Below are positions 1 through 8,922 of a stretch of DNA of 36,029 bases, piece after piece. The position numbers and the translations under genes were made by a program. How positions within the stretch are numbered: the first letter of the stretch is position 1; the number at the start of each line of letters is the position of its first letter. This stretch comes from Aequorivita sp. (GTDB lineage: Bacteria > Bacteroidota > Bacteroidia > Flavobacteriales > Flavobacteriaceae). The notes beneath the pieces were generated by a model. That model made no database searches. It was not told where the DNA came from and worked only from the letters and a program-made list of their open reading frames with translations. The stretch covers positions 1-36,029 of the forward strand of contig JAGQYY010000021.1 of the NCBI GenBank assembly GCA_020435825.1, read 5' to 3'.

Positions 1-988
1 CTTCAATTTTCTCAGCTTTATAAGCGTCAATTTTGTTGAAAACCATAATCGTTGGTTTGTCTGCACTCCCAATTTCTTTAAGAATTTTATCTACAGAATC
101 AATATGGTGTTCAAAGGACGGATGGCTAATATCCACAACGTGCAACAACAAATCTGCTTCGCGCACCTCATCCAGCGTACTTTTGAAAGATTCAACAAGT
201 TGCGTTGGCAGTTTTCTGATGAAACCCACTGTATCCGTAAGCAAAAAGGGAAGATTCCCAATAACAACTTTCCGAACGGTTGTATCAAGTGTTGCAAAAA
301 GCTTGTTTTCTGCAAAAACATCACTCTTGCTAATTACGTTCATCAAAGTAGATTTGCCAACGTTTGTGTAACCAACCAAAGCTACGCGCACCAGTGACCC
401 GCGATTGCCACGTTGCACATCCATTTGGCGGTCAATCCTTTTTAATTTTTCCTTTAGCAAAGCTATCCGGTCACGCACAATTCGTCTATCCGTTTCAATC
501 TCCGTTTCCCCCGGACCGCGCATCCCGATACCTCCACGCTGTCGCTCTAAGTGGGTCCACATTCCTGCAAGCCGTGGCAATAAATATTGATATTGTGCAA
601 GTTCTACCTGTGTTCGGGCATAGCTTGTTTGCGCTCTTTGTGCGAAAATATCCAAAATCAAATTGGTGCGGTCCAAGACTTTGCAGTCCAACTCTCGCTG
701 GATGTTTTTTTGTTGCGACGGCGAAAGTTCATCATCAAAAATTACCACTCCAACCTCGTTTTCCTCTATAAAATTTTTCACTTCCTCCAATTTTCCGGTA
801 CCAATAAAAGTTTTCGGATTGGGCACGTCCATTTTTTGGGTAAAGCGTTTTAGCACTTCGCCTCCTGCCGTATAGGCCAAAAACTCAAGTTCGTCCAGAT
901 ATTCGTTGGATTTTTCCTCGTCTTGATATTGGGTTATCAATCCAATTAAAACCGCCTTTTCATAAGATATATCCGTTGGTTCAATCAT
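1..988 (-). CDS. hflX: GTPase HflX, partial (C-terminus beyond left edge)
   Basis: Ribosome-associated GTPase of the HflX/Obg-like TRAFAC group, known in other bacteria to split or rescue stalled ribosomes, especially under heat stress. About 329 codons are visible and the end lies outside the window. The start is the ATG at 986-988 (MIEPTDISYEKAV). The N-terminal HflX domain (VPNPKTFIGTGKLEEV, then a glycine-rich GGIGMRGPGETEIETDRR linker) is followed by a complete G domain: P-loop GYTNVGKS near residue 205, DTVGF switch II, and NKID for guanine recognition. No frameshift is seen. The next gene (1248) is divergent, so the 259-base gap between them must hold promoters for both; a TAnnTTTG-like box for hflX lies at 1058-1065 but lacks a clear -33 partner. 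Confidence 0.95.
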   Translation of the reverse strand, partial: MIEPTDISYEKAVLIGLITQYQDEEKSNEYLDELEFLAYTAGGEVLKRFTQKMDVPNPKTFIGTGKLEEVKNFIEENEVGVVIFDDELSPSQQKNIQRELDCKVLDRTNLILDIFAQRAQTSYARTQVELAQYQYLLPRLAGMWTHLERQRGGIGMRGPGETEIETDRRIVRDRIALLKEKLKRIDRQMDVQRGNRGSLVRVALVGYTNVGKSTLMNVISKSDVFAENKLFATLDTTVRKVVIGNLPFLLTDTVGFIRKLPTQLVESFKSTLDEVREADLLLHVVDISHPSFEHHIDSVDKILKEIGSADKPTIMVFNKIDAYKAEKIE

Positions 989-1247
989 AATAAAACTCTA
1001 AGTAGTTGTAGTCATCTATTCTTAAGTTACAATATATTTTAAGTATCAATATTTCCACAAATGTACAAAACACATGTTGAGACCTCTAGCTCCTTATGGC
1101 CAATTTACTATTGCAATTTAAGACTTAAAAGCCTTTTTTGTTCAAACTGAAAAAAATGAAAAGGTATTCCTTAGAAAATTCATATATTTCGCTGTTAAAA
1201 AAAAGTTAACGCTTAATGCCATGTAATAACAACCAACAAAAAACTTT

Positions 1248-3977
1248 ATGAATAAAAAACTACCTCTCTATTTACAAAGTTGCCATCATTTTTTTAAAGT
1301 CAACTTTAGATCGCAAACACTAACACTTTTTAGTTTCCTTTTACTTTCTTTTAATGCATTTTCGCAAGGGCCGGGATGCCCAAACGTATATGCCGGGGAT
1401 GATGTAGAACTGGATTGTGGTGAACCTTGCACGAATCTTACAGCAAGTTATCTTGACACTGGAGAAACCTCCAGTTATGCTGTTTCTTCAATTCCATATG
1501 CCCCACCTTTTCCATTTACGGGAGGAACTCCTGTATCTGTAAATACTGATGACATTTGGTCTGATGCCATTCAATTACCTTTTGATTTCTGCTTTTTTGG
1601 ACAAACCTATACCCAAATGGTTATTGGCTCTAATGCAGTAGTTTCATTTGATTTGGCAAACAATCCACCAAGCGGTTATTGTGATTGGTCTTTTGATGAT
1701 TCAATTCCCAATCCCAACTTATTTTTAACAACTATCTTTGGCCCTTATATGGATGTAGACCCATCAGTAGGCGGCTCTGGTATTATAAACTGGACTGTTT
1801 TTGGAGAATCTCCTTGCCGGACTATGGTAGTTAACTTTCCTAACATTCCTTACTATGGGTCAGCCTGTCCCAATCTTTCACTTACTTCCCAAATAGTTAT
1901 TTATGAAACAACCAATGTGGTGGAAGTCTATGTGCAAGATAGACCTAGCGGTTGTACCTGGAATGATGGAAACGCCGTCTTAGGAATCCAAAACCAGAAC
2001 GGCACTATAGGCTATACCGCTCCAGGAAGAAACACTGGAGATTGGGCAGCATTTAACGAAGCTTGGCGCTTTACGCCCAATGGCGCATCAAACGTTGTTT
2101 TCTCTTGGCTGGATTCCAGTGGTACAGTTATTGGCACCGATCCTACTATCAACGTTTGTCCAACAGAAACATCAACCGTTTATACCGCCCAAGCTGTTTA
2201 CACAAATTGTAATGGCGATGTTATTACAGAAACAGATGATGTTACCGTCACTAGAATAGGCTCCTTTACAGTAGATCTTGGTGGTGACCAGGAACTTTGT
2301 GAAGCACAAAGCTATGATATCACTGCTGAAATAACCGGAGGAAACCCCGCTGATGCTACTTTTTTGTGGAACACAGGTGAAACTACACAGACCATTACCG
2401 TAACAACTTCCGGAACCTATACTGTGGAAGTTACTATCGGCACTTGCTCCATTACTGCTTCCGTAGTTATAAACTTTAATGAAATCCCTCTGATTGAATT
2501 GGGAGATAACGTTGAAGCTTGCTTCTATGAACCCGTTGTTTTAGATGCTTCCCCTTCCAATTACAACCCTGCAGATGCTACTTATGAATGGAGTTTGGAC
2601 GGCGTTTTGCTGGCTGGAGAAATTAATCCAACCCTCAATGCTACTCAATATGGGGTTTATAGCGTTATTGTTTCTGTGGCTGGATGTCCAGCTACTGATG
2701 AAGTAACCATTTCGCAACAAGATCTTCAAGTTTCATTGGGCGATGATTTTACTACTTGCTTTGAAACACCTGAAACCCTTACCGCTGAAGCAATAAACTA
2801 TGACCCAACCCTAGCCACCTATGAATGGAGCATAGATGGTGTTGTTATTGCTGGCGAAACTAACCAAACCCTTATTGCTGCTCAATATGGGGTTTATTCC
2901 GTAACCGTTACTTTAGGAAGTTGTATTACTACAGATGAAGTAACCATCTCGCAAAAAGAACTTCAGGTTTCATTGGGTGATGATTTTACTTCTTGCTTTG
3001 AAGTACCCGTTACAATTACTGCAGAAGCAATAGATTTTGACCCAACTTTAGCAACCTATGAATGGCGCATGAACGGTGTTGTTCTTGCTGGCGAAACAAA
3101 CCAAACCTTGGATATTACACAACCTGGAGCCTATTCCGTTACGGCGACTGTTGAATCCTGTAGTACTACAGACAGTGTTACGGTGAGTTTAGGAAATATA
3201 GAAGTAACCGTTAACGATGACTTCCAGACCTGTTTCGACTCTCAAGTTGTTTTGGAGGCAATGCTTTCAGTTCAAAATCCAGATGCAACTTACGAGTGGA
3301 GCCTTGATGGAAATATAATAGCTGGCGAGACCGATTCTACGTTAATAATTACTGAAATTGGCACTTATACTGTAACCGCAACTGTTGGAAGCTGTTCTGC
3401 ATCAGATATAGTAACAGTTTCCTATAGAGATGATCTTGAAGTTAACGTTGGTGAAGATTTTCTAACCTGTCCAAACGAGCCACAAACATTAACCGCCACA
3501 ACAATTGAAGATGGCGCCACCTATCAGTGGTATCTCAACGGAACTTTATTGACCGGAGAAACAAACAGCACGCTCAATTTTATGGTTGAAACAGGAACAG
3601 TGGGCACTCAAACCTATTCCGTTGTAATTTCAGTGGGAGGATGCGCTGGTACTGATTCAGTAGATGTCAATTTGTACGATGTTGGCAACTGTGTAATTTC
3701 CGAAGGGCTTTCGCCAAACGGAGATGGCTATAATGACACCTTGGACCTTACTTTCCTAAACGACAGAACTGGAATCAATAAGCTTCAAATCTTTAACAGA
3801 TTGGGGACATTGGTTTATGAACAGAACAATTACATCAACCAATGGAGCGGGCAGACCAATGATGGAAACGACCTACCCACCGGGACGTATTTCTATGTAA
3901 TTGACCTTGCAGGAAACGATGCTGTCTATGGCTCGCAAGCCACAGGTTGGATTTATCTTAACCAGAAAGCTAACTAA
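1248..3977 (+). CDS. T9SS type B sorting domain (gliding motility-associated C-terminal) Ig-repeat surface protein
   Basis: A 909-residue secreted protein. The N-terminus has a long signal peptide whose hydrophobic core (about residues 25-38) ends in FSQ. Residues about 45-330 form a Cys-rich beta-sandwich-like region. Residues about 344-815 carry six Ig/PKD-like units of about 78 residues, each opening with LG(D/G)(D/N) and a Cys about five residues on, and containing YEWSLDG and a GxYxVxxxxGxC strand. The last ~90 residues start with EGLSPNGDGYNDTLDL and contain LQIFNRLGTLVYEQ and GTYFYVI, the hallmarks of the type B CTD (CHU_C) that sends cargo through the T9SS. By family knowledge such proteins are adhesins or matrix proteins at the cell surface. 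The two genes downstream encode a PorP/SprF protein and an OmpA-like anchor, fitting a dedicated export set. The ligand cannot be told from sequence. Confidence 0.93.
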   Translation: MNKKLPLYLQSCHHFFKVNFRSQTLTLFSFLLLSFNAFSQGPGCPNVYAGDDVELDCGEPCTNLTASYLDTGETSSYAVSSIPYAPPFPFTGGTPVSVNTDDIWSDAIQLPFDFCFFGQTYTQMVIGSNAVVSFDLANNPPSGYCDWSFDDSIPNPNLFLTTIFGPYMDVDPSVGGSGIINWTVFGESPCRTMVVNFPNIPYYGSACPNLSLTSQIVIYETTNVVEVYVQDRPSGCTWNDGNAVLGIQNQNGTIGYTAPGRNTGDWAAFNEAWRFTPNGASNVVFSWLDSSGTVIGTDPTINVCPTETSTVYTAQAVYTNCNGDVITETDDVTVTRIGSFTVDLGGDQELCEAQSYDITAEITGGNPADATFLWNTGETTQTITVTTSGTYTVEVTIGTCSITASVVINFNEIPLIELGDNVEACFYEPVVLDASPSNYNPADATYEWSLDGVLLAGEINPTLNATQYGVYSVIVSVAGCPATDEVTISQQDLQVSLGDDFTTCFETPETLTAEAINYDPTLATYEWSIDGVVIAGETNQTLIAAQYGVYSVTVTLGSCITTDEVTISQKELQVSLGDDFTSCFEVPVTITAEAIDFDPTLATYEWRMNGVVLAGETNQTLDITQPGAYSVTATVESCSTTDSVTVSLGNIEVTVNDDFQTCFDSQVVLEAMLSVQNPDATYEWSLDGNIIAGETDSTLIITEIGTYTVTATVGSCSASDIVTVSYRDDLEVNVGEDFLTCPNEPQTLTATTIEDGATYQWYLNGTLLTGETNSTLNFMVETGTVGTQTYSVVISVGGCAGTDSVDVNLYDVGNCVISEGLSPNGDGYNDTLDLTFLNDRTGINKLQIFNRLGTLVYEQNNYINQWSGQTNDGNDLPTGTYFYVIDLAGNDAVYGSQATGWIYLNQKAN
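2274..3690 (+). repeat. Six tandem Ig-like coding repeats
   Basis: Within the adhesin-like gene, units of roughly 225-240 bases repeat six times. The second to fourth units are the most alike: the stretches starting near 2697 and near 2934 share long near-identical nucleotide runs (for example gatgaagtaaccat followed by tcgcaa, and tttcattggg then gatgattttact), offset by about 237 bases, or 79 codons. This offset keeps frame. It suggests recent duplication and a capacity to change length by recombination. Confidence 0.8.
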
Positions 3978-4002
3978 ACCACTAACTACCAAAAAGATAA
4001 AA

Positions 4003-4920
4003 ATGAAAAAACATATATATATCATAATAGTATTGATGGCAGTGTTACTCTTTCAGAATACACAGGCACAGCAAGACCCTCAGTACACACAATACATGTA
4101 CAATATGAACGTGGTGAATCCTGCCTATGCGGGGTCAAAGGAGAGCCTTTCGCTTACCGCGCTATACCGAAACCAATGGTCTGGAATGGACGACAACCCC
4201 GTTACTTTTACCTTTTCGGCACATTCGCCAATAAGTGATAAAATTGGTCTCGGTCTTTCCGCAATAAAAGATGAATTGGGCCCCGTAAAAGAAACCAATG
4301 TGTTTGCAGACTTTTCCTATACCCTTCAATTGGGAAGCACTGTAAAACTTGCCTTGGGCCTTAAGGCCGGCGCAACATTTCACGATGTGGGCCTTTCAAC
4401 TTTAGAATTGCAGGACCCCAATGACCCCTTCTTTTCACAAGACATAAACAAGACCTATCCAAACATCGGTGCGGGTGCTTTTCTTTATGGTGAAAAATTC
4501 TACATAGGTTTATCTGTTCCGAATATGTTGAAATCTGTTCACCTTGACGAAAACGGAATAAAATACGGTTCAGAAACAAATCACTATTTCGCAACTGCAG
4601 GATATGTATTCCAAGTTTCTGAAAACTTTAAACTGAAGCCTTCCGTAATGGTGAAATCTGCCTTTGACGCTCCCGTTTCTTATGATGGAAACCTGAATGC
4701 GCTATTTTACGACAGATTTGAACTTGGGGCATCTTACAGACTGGACGATTCCTTTAGCGGTTTGGTCGGGTTCCAGATTACCCCAAACATCCGCGTAGGC
4801 TATGCTTATGACCATGTAACATCCGACCTGAAAACAGTTGGTCCAGCTTCGCACGAAGTAGTGCTAACATTCGATCTGTTCTTTAAGCCACGTGTTTTAC
4901 GTTCACCAAGATTCTTCTAA
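4003..4920 (+). CDS. PorP/SprF family T9SS outer-membrane protein
   Basis: A 305-residue outer-membrane beta-barrel protein of the PorP/SprF family. SprF-like members are known to be needed for secretion of cognate type B CTD proteins in Flavobacterium. The start is placed at the ATG at 4003, which gives a clean signal peptide (MKKHIYIIIVLMAVLLFQNTQ); reading frame is open upstream to 3901, inside the previous gene, but those codons overlap the adhesin and do not look like signal sequence. Family signature QDPQYTQYMYNMNVVNPAYAGS follows cleavage directly, then repeated amphipathic strands and the terminal VVLTFDLFF. It begins 25 bases after the adhesin stop and 23 bases before the OmpA-like gene, so the three are very likely one transcript. 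It probably links the upstream cargo to the T9SS translocon or surface. Confidence 0.92.
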   Translation: MKKHIYIIIVLMAVLLFQNTQAQQDPQYTQYMYNMNVVNPAYAGSKESLSLTALYRNQWSGMDDNPVTFTFSAHSPISDKIGLGLSAIKDELGPVKETNVFADFSYTLQLGSTVKLALGLKAGATFHDVGLSTLELQDPNDPFFSQDINKTYPNIGAGAFLYGEKFYIGLSVPNMLKSVHLDENGIKYGSETNHYFATAGYVFQVSENFKLKPSVMVKSAFDAPVSYDGNLNALFYDRFELGASYRLDDSFSGLVGFQITPNIRVGYAYDHVTSDLKTVGPASHEVVLTFDLFFKPRVLRSPRFF

Positions 4921-4943
4921 TAACCAAACAAATTTCATTTAAG

Positions 4944-6836
4944 ATGAACAAGATATATACAATCCTTTTACTCATAGCGGTAAGCAGTACAACGGCTTTC
5001 GCACAAAACAGTAAAACTAAAAAGGCAGATCAATATTACGATCGCCTGCAATATACCGATGCCGCTGAAGCCTATCAAAAACTACTAAAAAAAGGCGAAG
5101 GCAGTACCTACGTTTTTGAACGTTTGGGAAACAGTTATTACTTCATTAACGACACCAAAAAAGCCGAAACCTATTACAAAAGAGTAATAAAAAAGAAGGA
5201 TGTTGATCCTGAAACGGTTTATAACTATGCACAATCTTTAAAAGCAAATGGCAAATTTGGAGATTACAATACCTATATGAAGCAATTTGCCGGAATGAAA
5301 CCAAATGATTCTCGCGCAGTGGCATTTATGAAGAATCCTGACTATTTGCCGGAAATTATTGACGAAAATGCTCAAAAGTTTGCAGCTACAAACCTTGACG
5401 CCTTGAACTCTAAGTATTCAGATTTTGGCGGAATGGTCGTGGGCAACGATTTCTATTTTACTTCTGCCAGAAATACTGCCCGTAAAAAATACGGATGGAA
5501 CGAAGAACCATTTTTGGATATTTACAAAGCTTCCATAATTGGTGGTGTTGAAAAAAATGAAGCCCTGTTGAAAGGAGATGTAAATACGAAATATCACGAA
5601 AGCACCGTAGCCATCACCGCAGATGGAAAACGAATGTATTTTGATAGAAACGATTATTACAACGGAAAATACAAAAAGAACGAAGAAGGCATCAACCAGA
5701 TAAATATTTATTACGCCGAAAATATTGATGGCGAATGGAAAGATGTGCAATCCGCACCTTTTAACGATCACGAATATTCCACCAGCCATCCTGCTTTAAG
5801 CCCTGACGGAAATACTTTATATTTCACGAGCGACCGCCCTGGCGGAAAGGGTAAAGCTGATATTTATAAAGTGTCTATTTCAAAAGACGGCTCTTTTGGG
5901 AGTCCCGAAAATTTGGGAAGCAACATCAACACCGAAGGAAAAGAAGGCTTTCCATATATAGATTCAAACGGAACGCTTTATTTCAGTAGCGATGCGCATT
6001 TAGGAATGGGCGGACTTGATGTTTTCTCTGCGGAAGCAAGCGGAAATAGTTTCGGCGAAGCCAAAAACCTGGGTCTTGGCGTGAACAGTAGCGAGGATGA
6101 TTTTGCGTATTCTTATGATCCAGCTACGATGGAAGGCTATGTTTCTTCAAACAGAAAAGGCGGAAAGGGTAGCGATGATATTTATAAAATAAAAAAAATG
6201 GAATCCTGTGATGTTACCATAAACGCAATTGTAATTAATGAATACACCAAGGAAACTATTTCTTCTGCACGATTGGATCTATACGACGGTATGGAAAACA
6301 AACTAAATTCTGAAACCACTGACATGAATGGAAAAGGCACGCTAATGGCGGCTTGCAACCAAAAGCATGTAGTTCAAGGTTTTAAGGATGGTTTTGAAAG
6401 CAATGCCGTAACGGTAAGCGCTTCCAAAAATGATGTGAAAAACATAACTATTGAGTTGCGCCCTATTGAATCAATAATTGTTGATGATAAAGTTATTTTG
6501 AACCCTATCCTTTTTGACCTAGACAAATCAAACATTAAGCCCCAAGCGGCTTTTGAACTCGATAAGTTGGTAGCATTGATGCAGAAATATCCTTCTATGG
6601 AAATTAATGTGGAGAGCCATACAGATAACAGAGGTTCAGATACTTATAACTTGGAGCTTTCCGAAAGAAGGGCCCAATCAACCGTTCAGTATGTTATTTC
6701 AAAAGGCATTGACAAGAGCAGAATAAGCGGAAAAGGTTTTGGGGAATCAAAACCTGCAGTGGATTGCGGCGATAATTGTACTGACGAACAATATCACAAA
6801 AACAGACGTTCTGAGTTTATCATTGTGAAAAAATAA
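4944..6836 (+). CDS. TPR / beta-propeller / OmpA C-terminal-like protein (PorE-like)
   Basis: A 630-residue envelope protein with signal peptide MNKIYTILLLIAVSSTTAFA. Domains in order: TPR-like helices (about 25-140), a PD40/WD40-type propeller (about 150-420; HPALSPDGNTLYFTSDRPGG, SDAHLGMGGLDVF and VSSNRKGGKGSDDIY blades), a carboxypeptidase-regulatory-like beta domain (about 425-510), and an OmpA-like peptidoglycan-binding domain (about 520-630; NVESHTDNRGSDTYNLELSE, then NRRSEFII). This is the same domain order as PorE of Porphyromonas gingivalis, a T9SS component that ties the outer-membrane machinery to peptidoglycan. Here it sits third in the adhesin/SprF/OmpA unit, so it is better seen as a paralogue serving that cargo than as the core PorE. 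No lipobox cysteine is evident after the signal peptide. Confidence 0.9.
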   Translation: MNKIYTILLLIAVSSTTAFAQNSKTKKADQYYDRLQYTDAAEAYQKLLKKGEGSTYVFERLGNSYYFINDTKKAETYYKRVIKKKDVDPETVYNYAQSLKANGKFGDYNTYMKQFAGMKPNDSRAVAFMKNPDYLPEIIDENAQKFAATNLDALNSKYSDFGGMVVGNDFYFTSARNTARKKYGWNEEPFLDIYKASIIGGVEKNEALLKGDVNTKYHESTVAITADGKRMYFDRNDYYNGKYKKNEEGINQINIYYAENIDGEWKDVQSAPFNDHEYSTSHPALSPDGNTLYFTSDRPGGKGKADIYKVSISKDGSFGSPENLGSNINTEGKEGFPYIDSNGTLYFSSDAHLGMGGLDVFSAEASGNSFGEAKNLGLGVNSSEDDFAYSYDPATMEGYVSSNRKGGKGSDDIYKIKKMESCDVTINAIVINEYTKETISSARLDLYDGMENKLNSETTDMNGKGTLMAACNQKHVVQGFKDGFESNAVTVSASKNDVKNITIELRPIESIIVDDKVILNPILFDLDKSNIKPQAAFELDKLVALMQKYPSMEINVESHTDNRGSDTYNLELSERRAQSTVQYVISKGIDKSRISGKGFGESKPAVDCGDNCTDEQYHKNRRSEFIIVKK

Positions 6837-6877
6837 AGTAAACAAACGCTTAACTGGAAAACCAACCAGAGAAAGAG

Positions 6878-6917
6878 CCCTTACTCACCTATATACTTAG
6901 GTTTGTGAGGGTTTTTT
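6878..6917 (+). terminator. Rho-independent terminator after the adhesin/SprF/OmpA unit
   Basis: A 12-base stem (6878-6889 with 6900-6911, two central mismatches and one G-U pair) around a 10-base loop is followed by six T residues at 6912-6917. It closes the plus-strand unit and overlaps the 3' end of the convergent acetyltransferase gene. Confidence 0.7.
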
Positions 6918-7412
6918 ATTTCTTATTAGTTTCATTTTATAGTACGCTGCTGGCAACCCGATGTAATCACCATCATAATCCCATAGGAAACCTTGTTTTT
7001 CAAAGATTCTTTTAGAGCCTATATTTTCAGGATCTATAATAGCAATCAATGTATGGATTTCATCAATTTCTTTTGCTAGATTTATCAAGGTCTTGGCTAT
7101 TTCATCGCCATATCCTTTTCTCCAATGTTCTGGCATAAGAACGTACCCAATTTCCGCTTCGTTTTTTTCTGTTATTACTAGCTTTGAATGTCCAACAAAA
7201 TTCCTGTCAAATTTATATGATACTTTAAAGTGACCTATATTAGGATTCTCTTGATTAATGTTCATCATTTTTTGCAAACGTTCCCGGGCCTCGTTTTCTA
7301 AAAGAGGCCGTCCGGTTATCATCTTCATAACATCGGGATTACTTACCAATTTAAAATAATCATCAAAGTCTGATAATGTATAATGGCGAAAATTTAATCT
7401 TTCAGAATTCAT
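6897..7412 (-). CDS. GNAT family N-acetyltransferase (RimJ/RimL type)
   Basis: A 171-residue acetyltransferase that would move an acetyl group from acetyl-CoA to an amine. The N-terminus (SERLNFRHYTLSDFDDYFKL) and the block EIGYVLMPEHWRKGYGDEIAKTLI, with its acetyl-CoA pyrophosphate loop (R/K-G-Y-G-x-E), are typical of the GNAT_3 / RimJ-RimL branch. NIGSKRIFEKQGF is the usual motif of the last strand and helix. The substrate cannot be assigned; many relatives act on protein N-termini, aminoglycosides or small amines. It is monocistronic between two terminators. Its final codons lie inside the hairpin that terminates the convergent operon. Confidence 0.88.
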   Translation of the reverse strand: MNSERLNFRHYTLSDFDDYFKLVSNPDVMKMITGRPLLENEARERLQKMMNINQENPNIGHFKVSYKFDRNFVGHSKLVITEKNEAEIGYVLMPEHWRKGYGDEIAKTLINLAKEIDEIHTLIAIIDPENIGSKRIFEKQGFLWDYDGDYIGLPAAYYKMKLIRNKKPSQT

Positions 7413-7460
7413 TTGAAATGTGAGAATTAGGTAAAAATTATTTCAAAGAAAAGAAATAAA

Positions 7461-7488
7461 AAAACCGCTTCCAAAAGGAGGCGGTTTT
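7461..7488 (-). terminator. Terminator of the TonB receptor/DUF5689 operon
   Basis: A 12-base inverted repeat (7461-7472 with 7477-7488, one mismatch on the minus strand) with a 4-base loop lies 26 bases past the DUF5689 stop. On the minus strand it is followed by a run of seven T residues, giving a strong intrinsic terminator. Confidence 0.85.
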
Positions 7489-7513
7489 AAAAAATTATAT
7501 AAACTTTCCGAAG

Positions 7514-8893
7514 TTACTCAACAACAGAAACATTATCTATTTGATAAGTGGTAGTTGTTCCGTTTGAAGCTCCTACATATTGATATGCAATATAAACAAC
7601 TTGTCCAGCATAAGCAGAAAGATCTACATCACCTGAAGGGGTAAAACTGCTTCCGTAACCGCTTGTGTTTCCAGTAGAAATTGTAGCATTTAGGTCGGTC
7701 CAAGTTGCAGTAGTAACGTCACCCGTAAAATCAGTTGAAACTTTCACTGTCAAAGCATCACCATTATTAAAACCATCATTGGTGTCAAAATTTAAAGTTG
7801 GGGTGGATCCGCTTGGCAATATCAAACCTGGAGTTACCAACCAAACTTCGTAAGGATTTTCATTAGAGTTATAGGCAGTAGTTTGTGCATATTTATTGTT
7901 GTTAAACTCTCTTACTTCCCAAAGACGTGTACCCGTATTTACATTCACATTGGTCCAACCTTCAATGTTAACGGTCATTCCAGTTCCTGCTGATTGGCCT
8001 TCAAAATCCTGTGAAAAAGGTAATTCAACAGCATCACCAGGGCCACCGTTGCTGCAACGTTCACCTGTCATATCAACATCCTCGGGACCGTTGATAAACA
8101 ATTGAACATCACTGTTGAAAATGCTCAAAACAGCTGTTAACGTGCCATTACCCTCTGGAAGTGTAAGGTTTTTAAAATCTGCAAAACCACTTGTTCTAAG
8201 AATAACGGTTTGACCTTCACAATTTTCAACGGCTCTATTTACACCAAAAGTATTGTTTAGGTTTCCATAATGCTCCACGCCGGCAAGACCGTTTGGAAAC
8301 TGTACGTTTTCAAATTTCACCAAAGTATTTAACCTTGCAGGGTTGTTAGCTTCTGCCACTGAAATAACCGTTGGAACTAATTCAGGACTTTCAAGAGAGC
8401 GGAGGATACGGCTTTCAAATTCCAAAGCGTCAATTCTTCCCACTTCATCGCCGTCCTGCACACCTATTGTTGGCAAACCAGCATATTCGCCGATGAAAAG
8501 ACCGTTCACTTTTAAATAAATTTTACGGCCCGGTTCAAACTTGGTGTATAAATCTGTGGAATTGGTAGAGATTGAAACCCCTGCAGTTGGATTTTCAGGA
8601 GAATCCTGGATTACCAATGTTTTGTAAAAATTTCCAGTTTCATCACTTGAAACAACGTATCCTACCAAATAAATATCTCTTGTAGAGCCGTCACCAGCTT
8701 CAATTTCAACAGGGTCAAAACCACCATATAAATCTTTCACGGTAGCAATGCTTAGAATATCGTTCGGGTTTATGTTTGGCTCAGAGGCAGTAATTTCCGG
8801 TATGCTGTAATCATCATCCTGAACACAGGAAGTAACAATCATTCCTAAAAAGAATAGGAAGCTTAATAGTTTTATGTTTTTTAAAGTTTTCAT
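7514..8893 (-). CDS. DUF5689 domain lipoprotein with C-terminal choice-of-anchor-J-like domain
   Basis: A 459-residue predicted outer-membrane or surface lipoprotein. The signal peptide ends in a lipobox (IVTSC) followed by QDDDYS, an acid-rich stretch like flavobacterial surface-lipoprotein export signals. Residues about 35-275 match DUF5689: IYLVGYVVSSDETGNFYKTL, IQDSPENPTAGVSI and GRKIYLKVNGLFIGEYAGL, then a second beta unit ending GTLTAVLSIFNSDVQLFING. Both halves look OB-fold-like to me (inference). The C-terminal ~165 residues (FSQDFEG, then VWLVTPGLILPSGSTPTLNF and YIAYQYVG) match a choice-of-anchor-J / cleaved-adhesin jelly-roll module. It follows the TonB receptor with a 29-base gap, so it is probably its surface partner, as SusD is to SusC. 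Confidence 0.9.
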   Translation of the reverse strand: MKTLKNIKLLSFLFFLGMIVTSCVQDDDYSIPEITASEPNINPNDILSIATVKDLYGGFDPVEIEAGDGSTRDIYLVGYVVSSDETGNFYKTLVIQDSPENPTAGVSISTNSTDLYTKFEPGRKIYLKVNGLFIGEYAGLPTIGVQDGDEVGRIDALEFESRILRSLESPELVPTVISVAEANNPARLNTLVKFENVQFPNGLAGVEHYGNLNNTFGVNRAVENCEGQTVILRTSGFADFKNLTLPEGNGTLTAVLSIFNSDVQLFINGPEDVDMTGERCSNGGPGDAVELPFSQDFEGQSAGTGMTVNIEGWTNVNVNTGTRLWEVREFNNNKYAQTTAYNSNENPYEVWLVTPGLILPSGSTPTLNFDTNDGFNNGDALTVKVSTDFTGDVTTATWTDLNATISTGNTSGYGSSFTPSGDVDLSAYAGQVVYIAYQYVGASNGTTTTYQIDNVSVVE

Positions 8894-8922
8894 ATTTATA
8901 TAAATTTAATGCTTTTTCTTAA

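Noticed and set aside
1058-1065. TACATTTG (minus strand) as hflX promoter
   Set aside because: The -7 box matches, but no TTG lies at 19-21 bases upstream, so it is not listed as a promoter.
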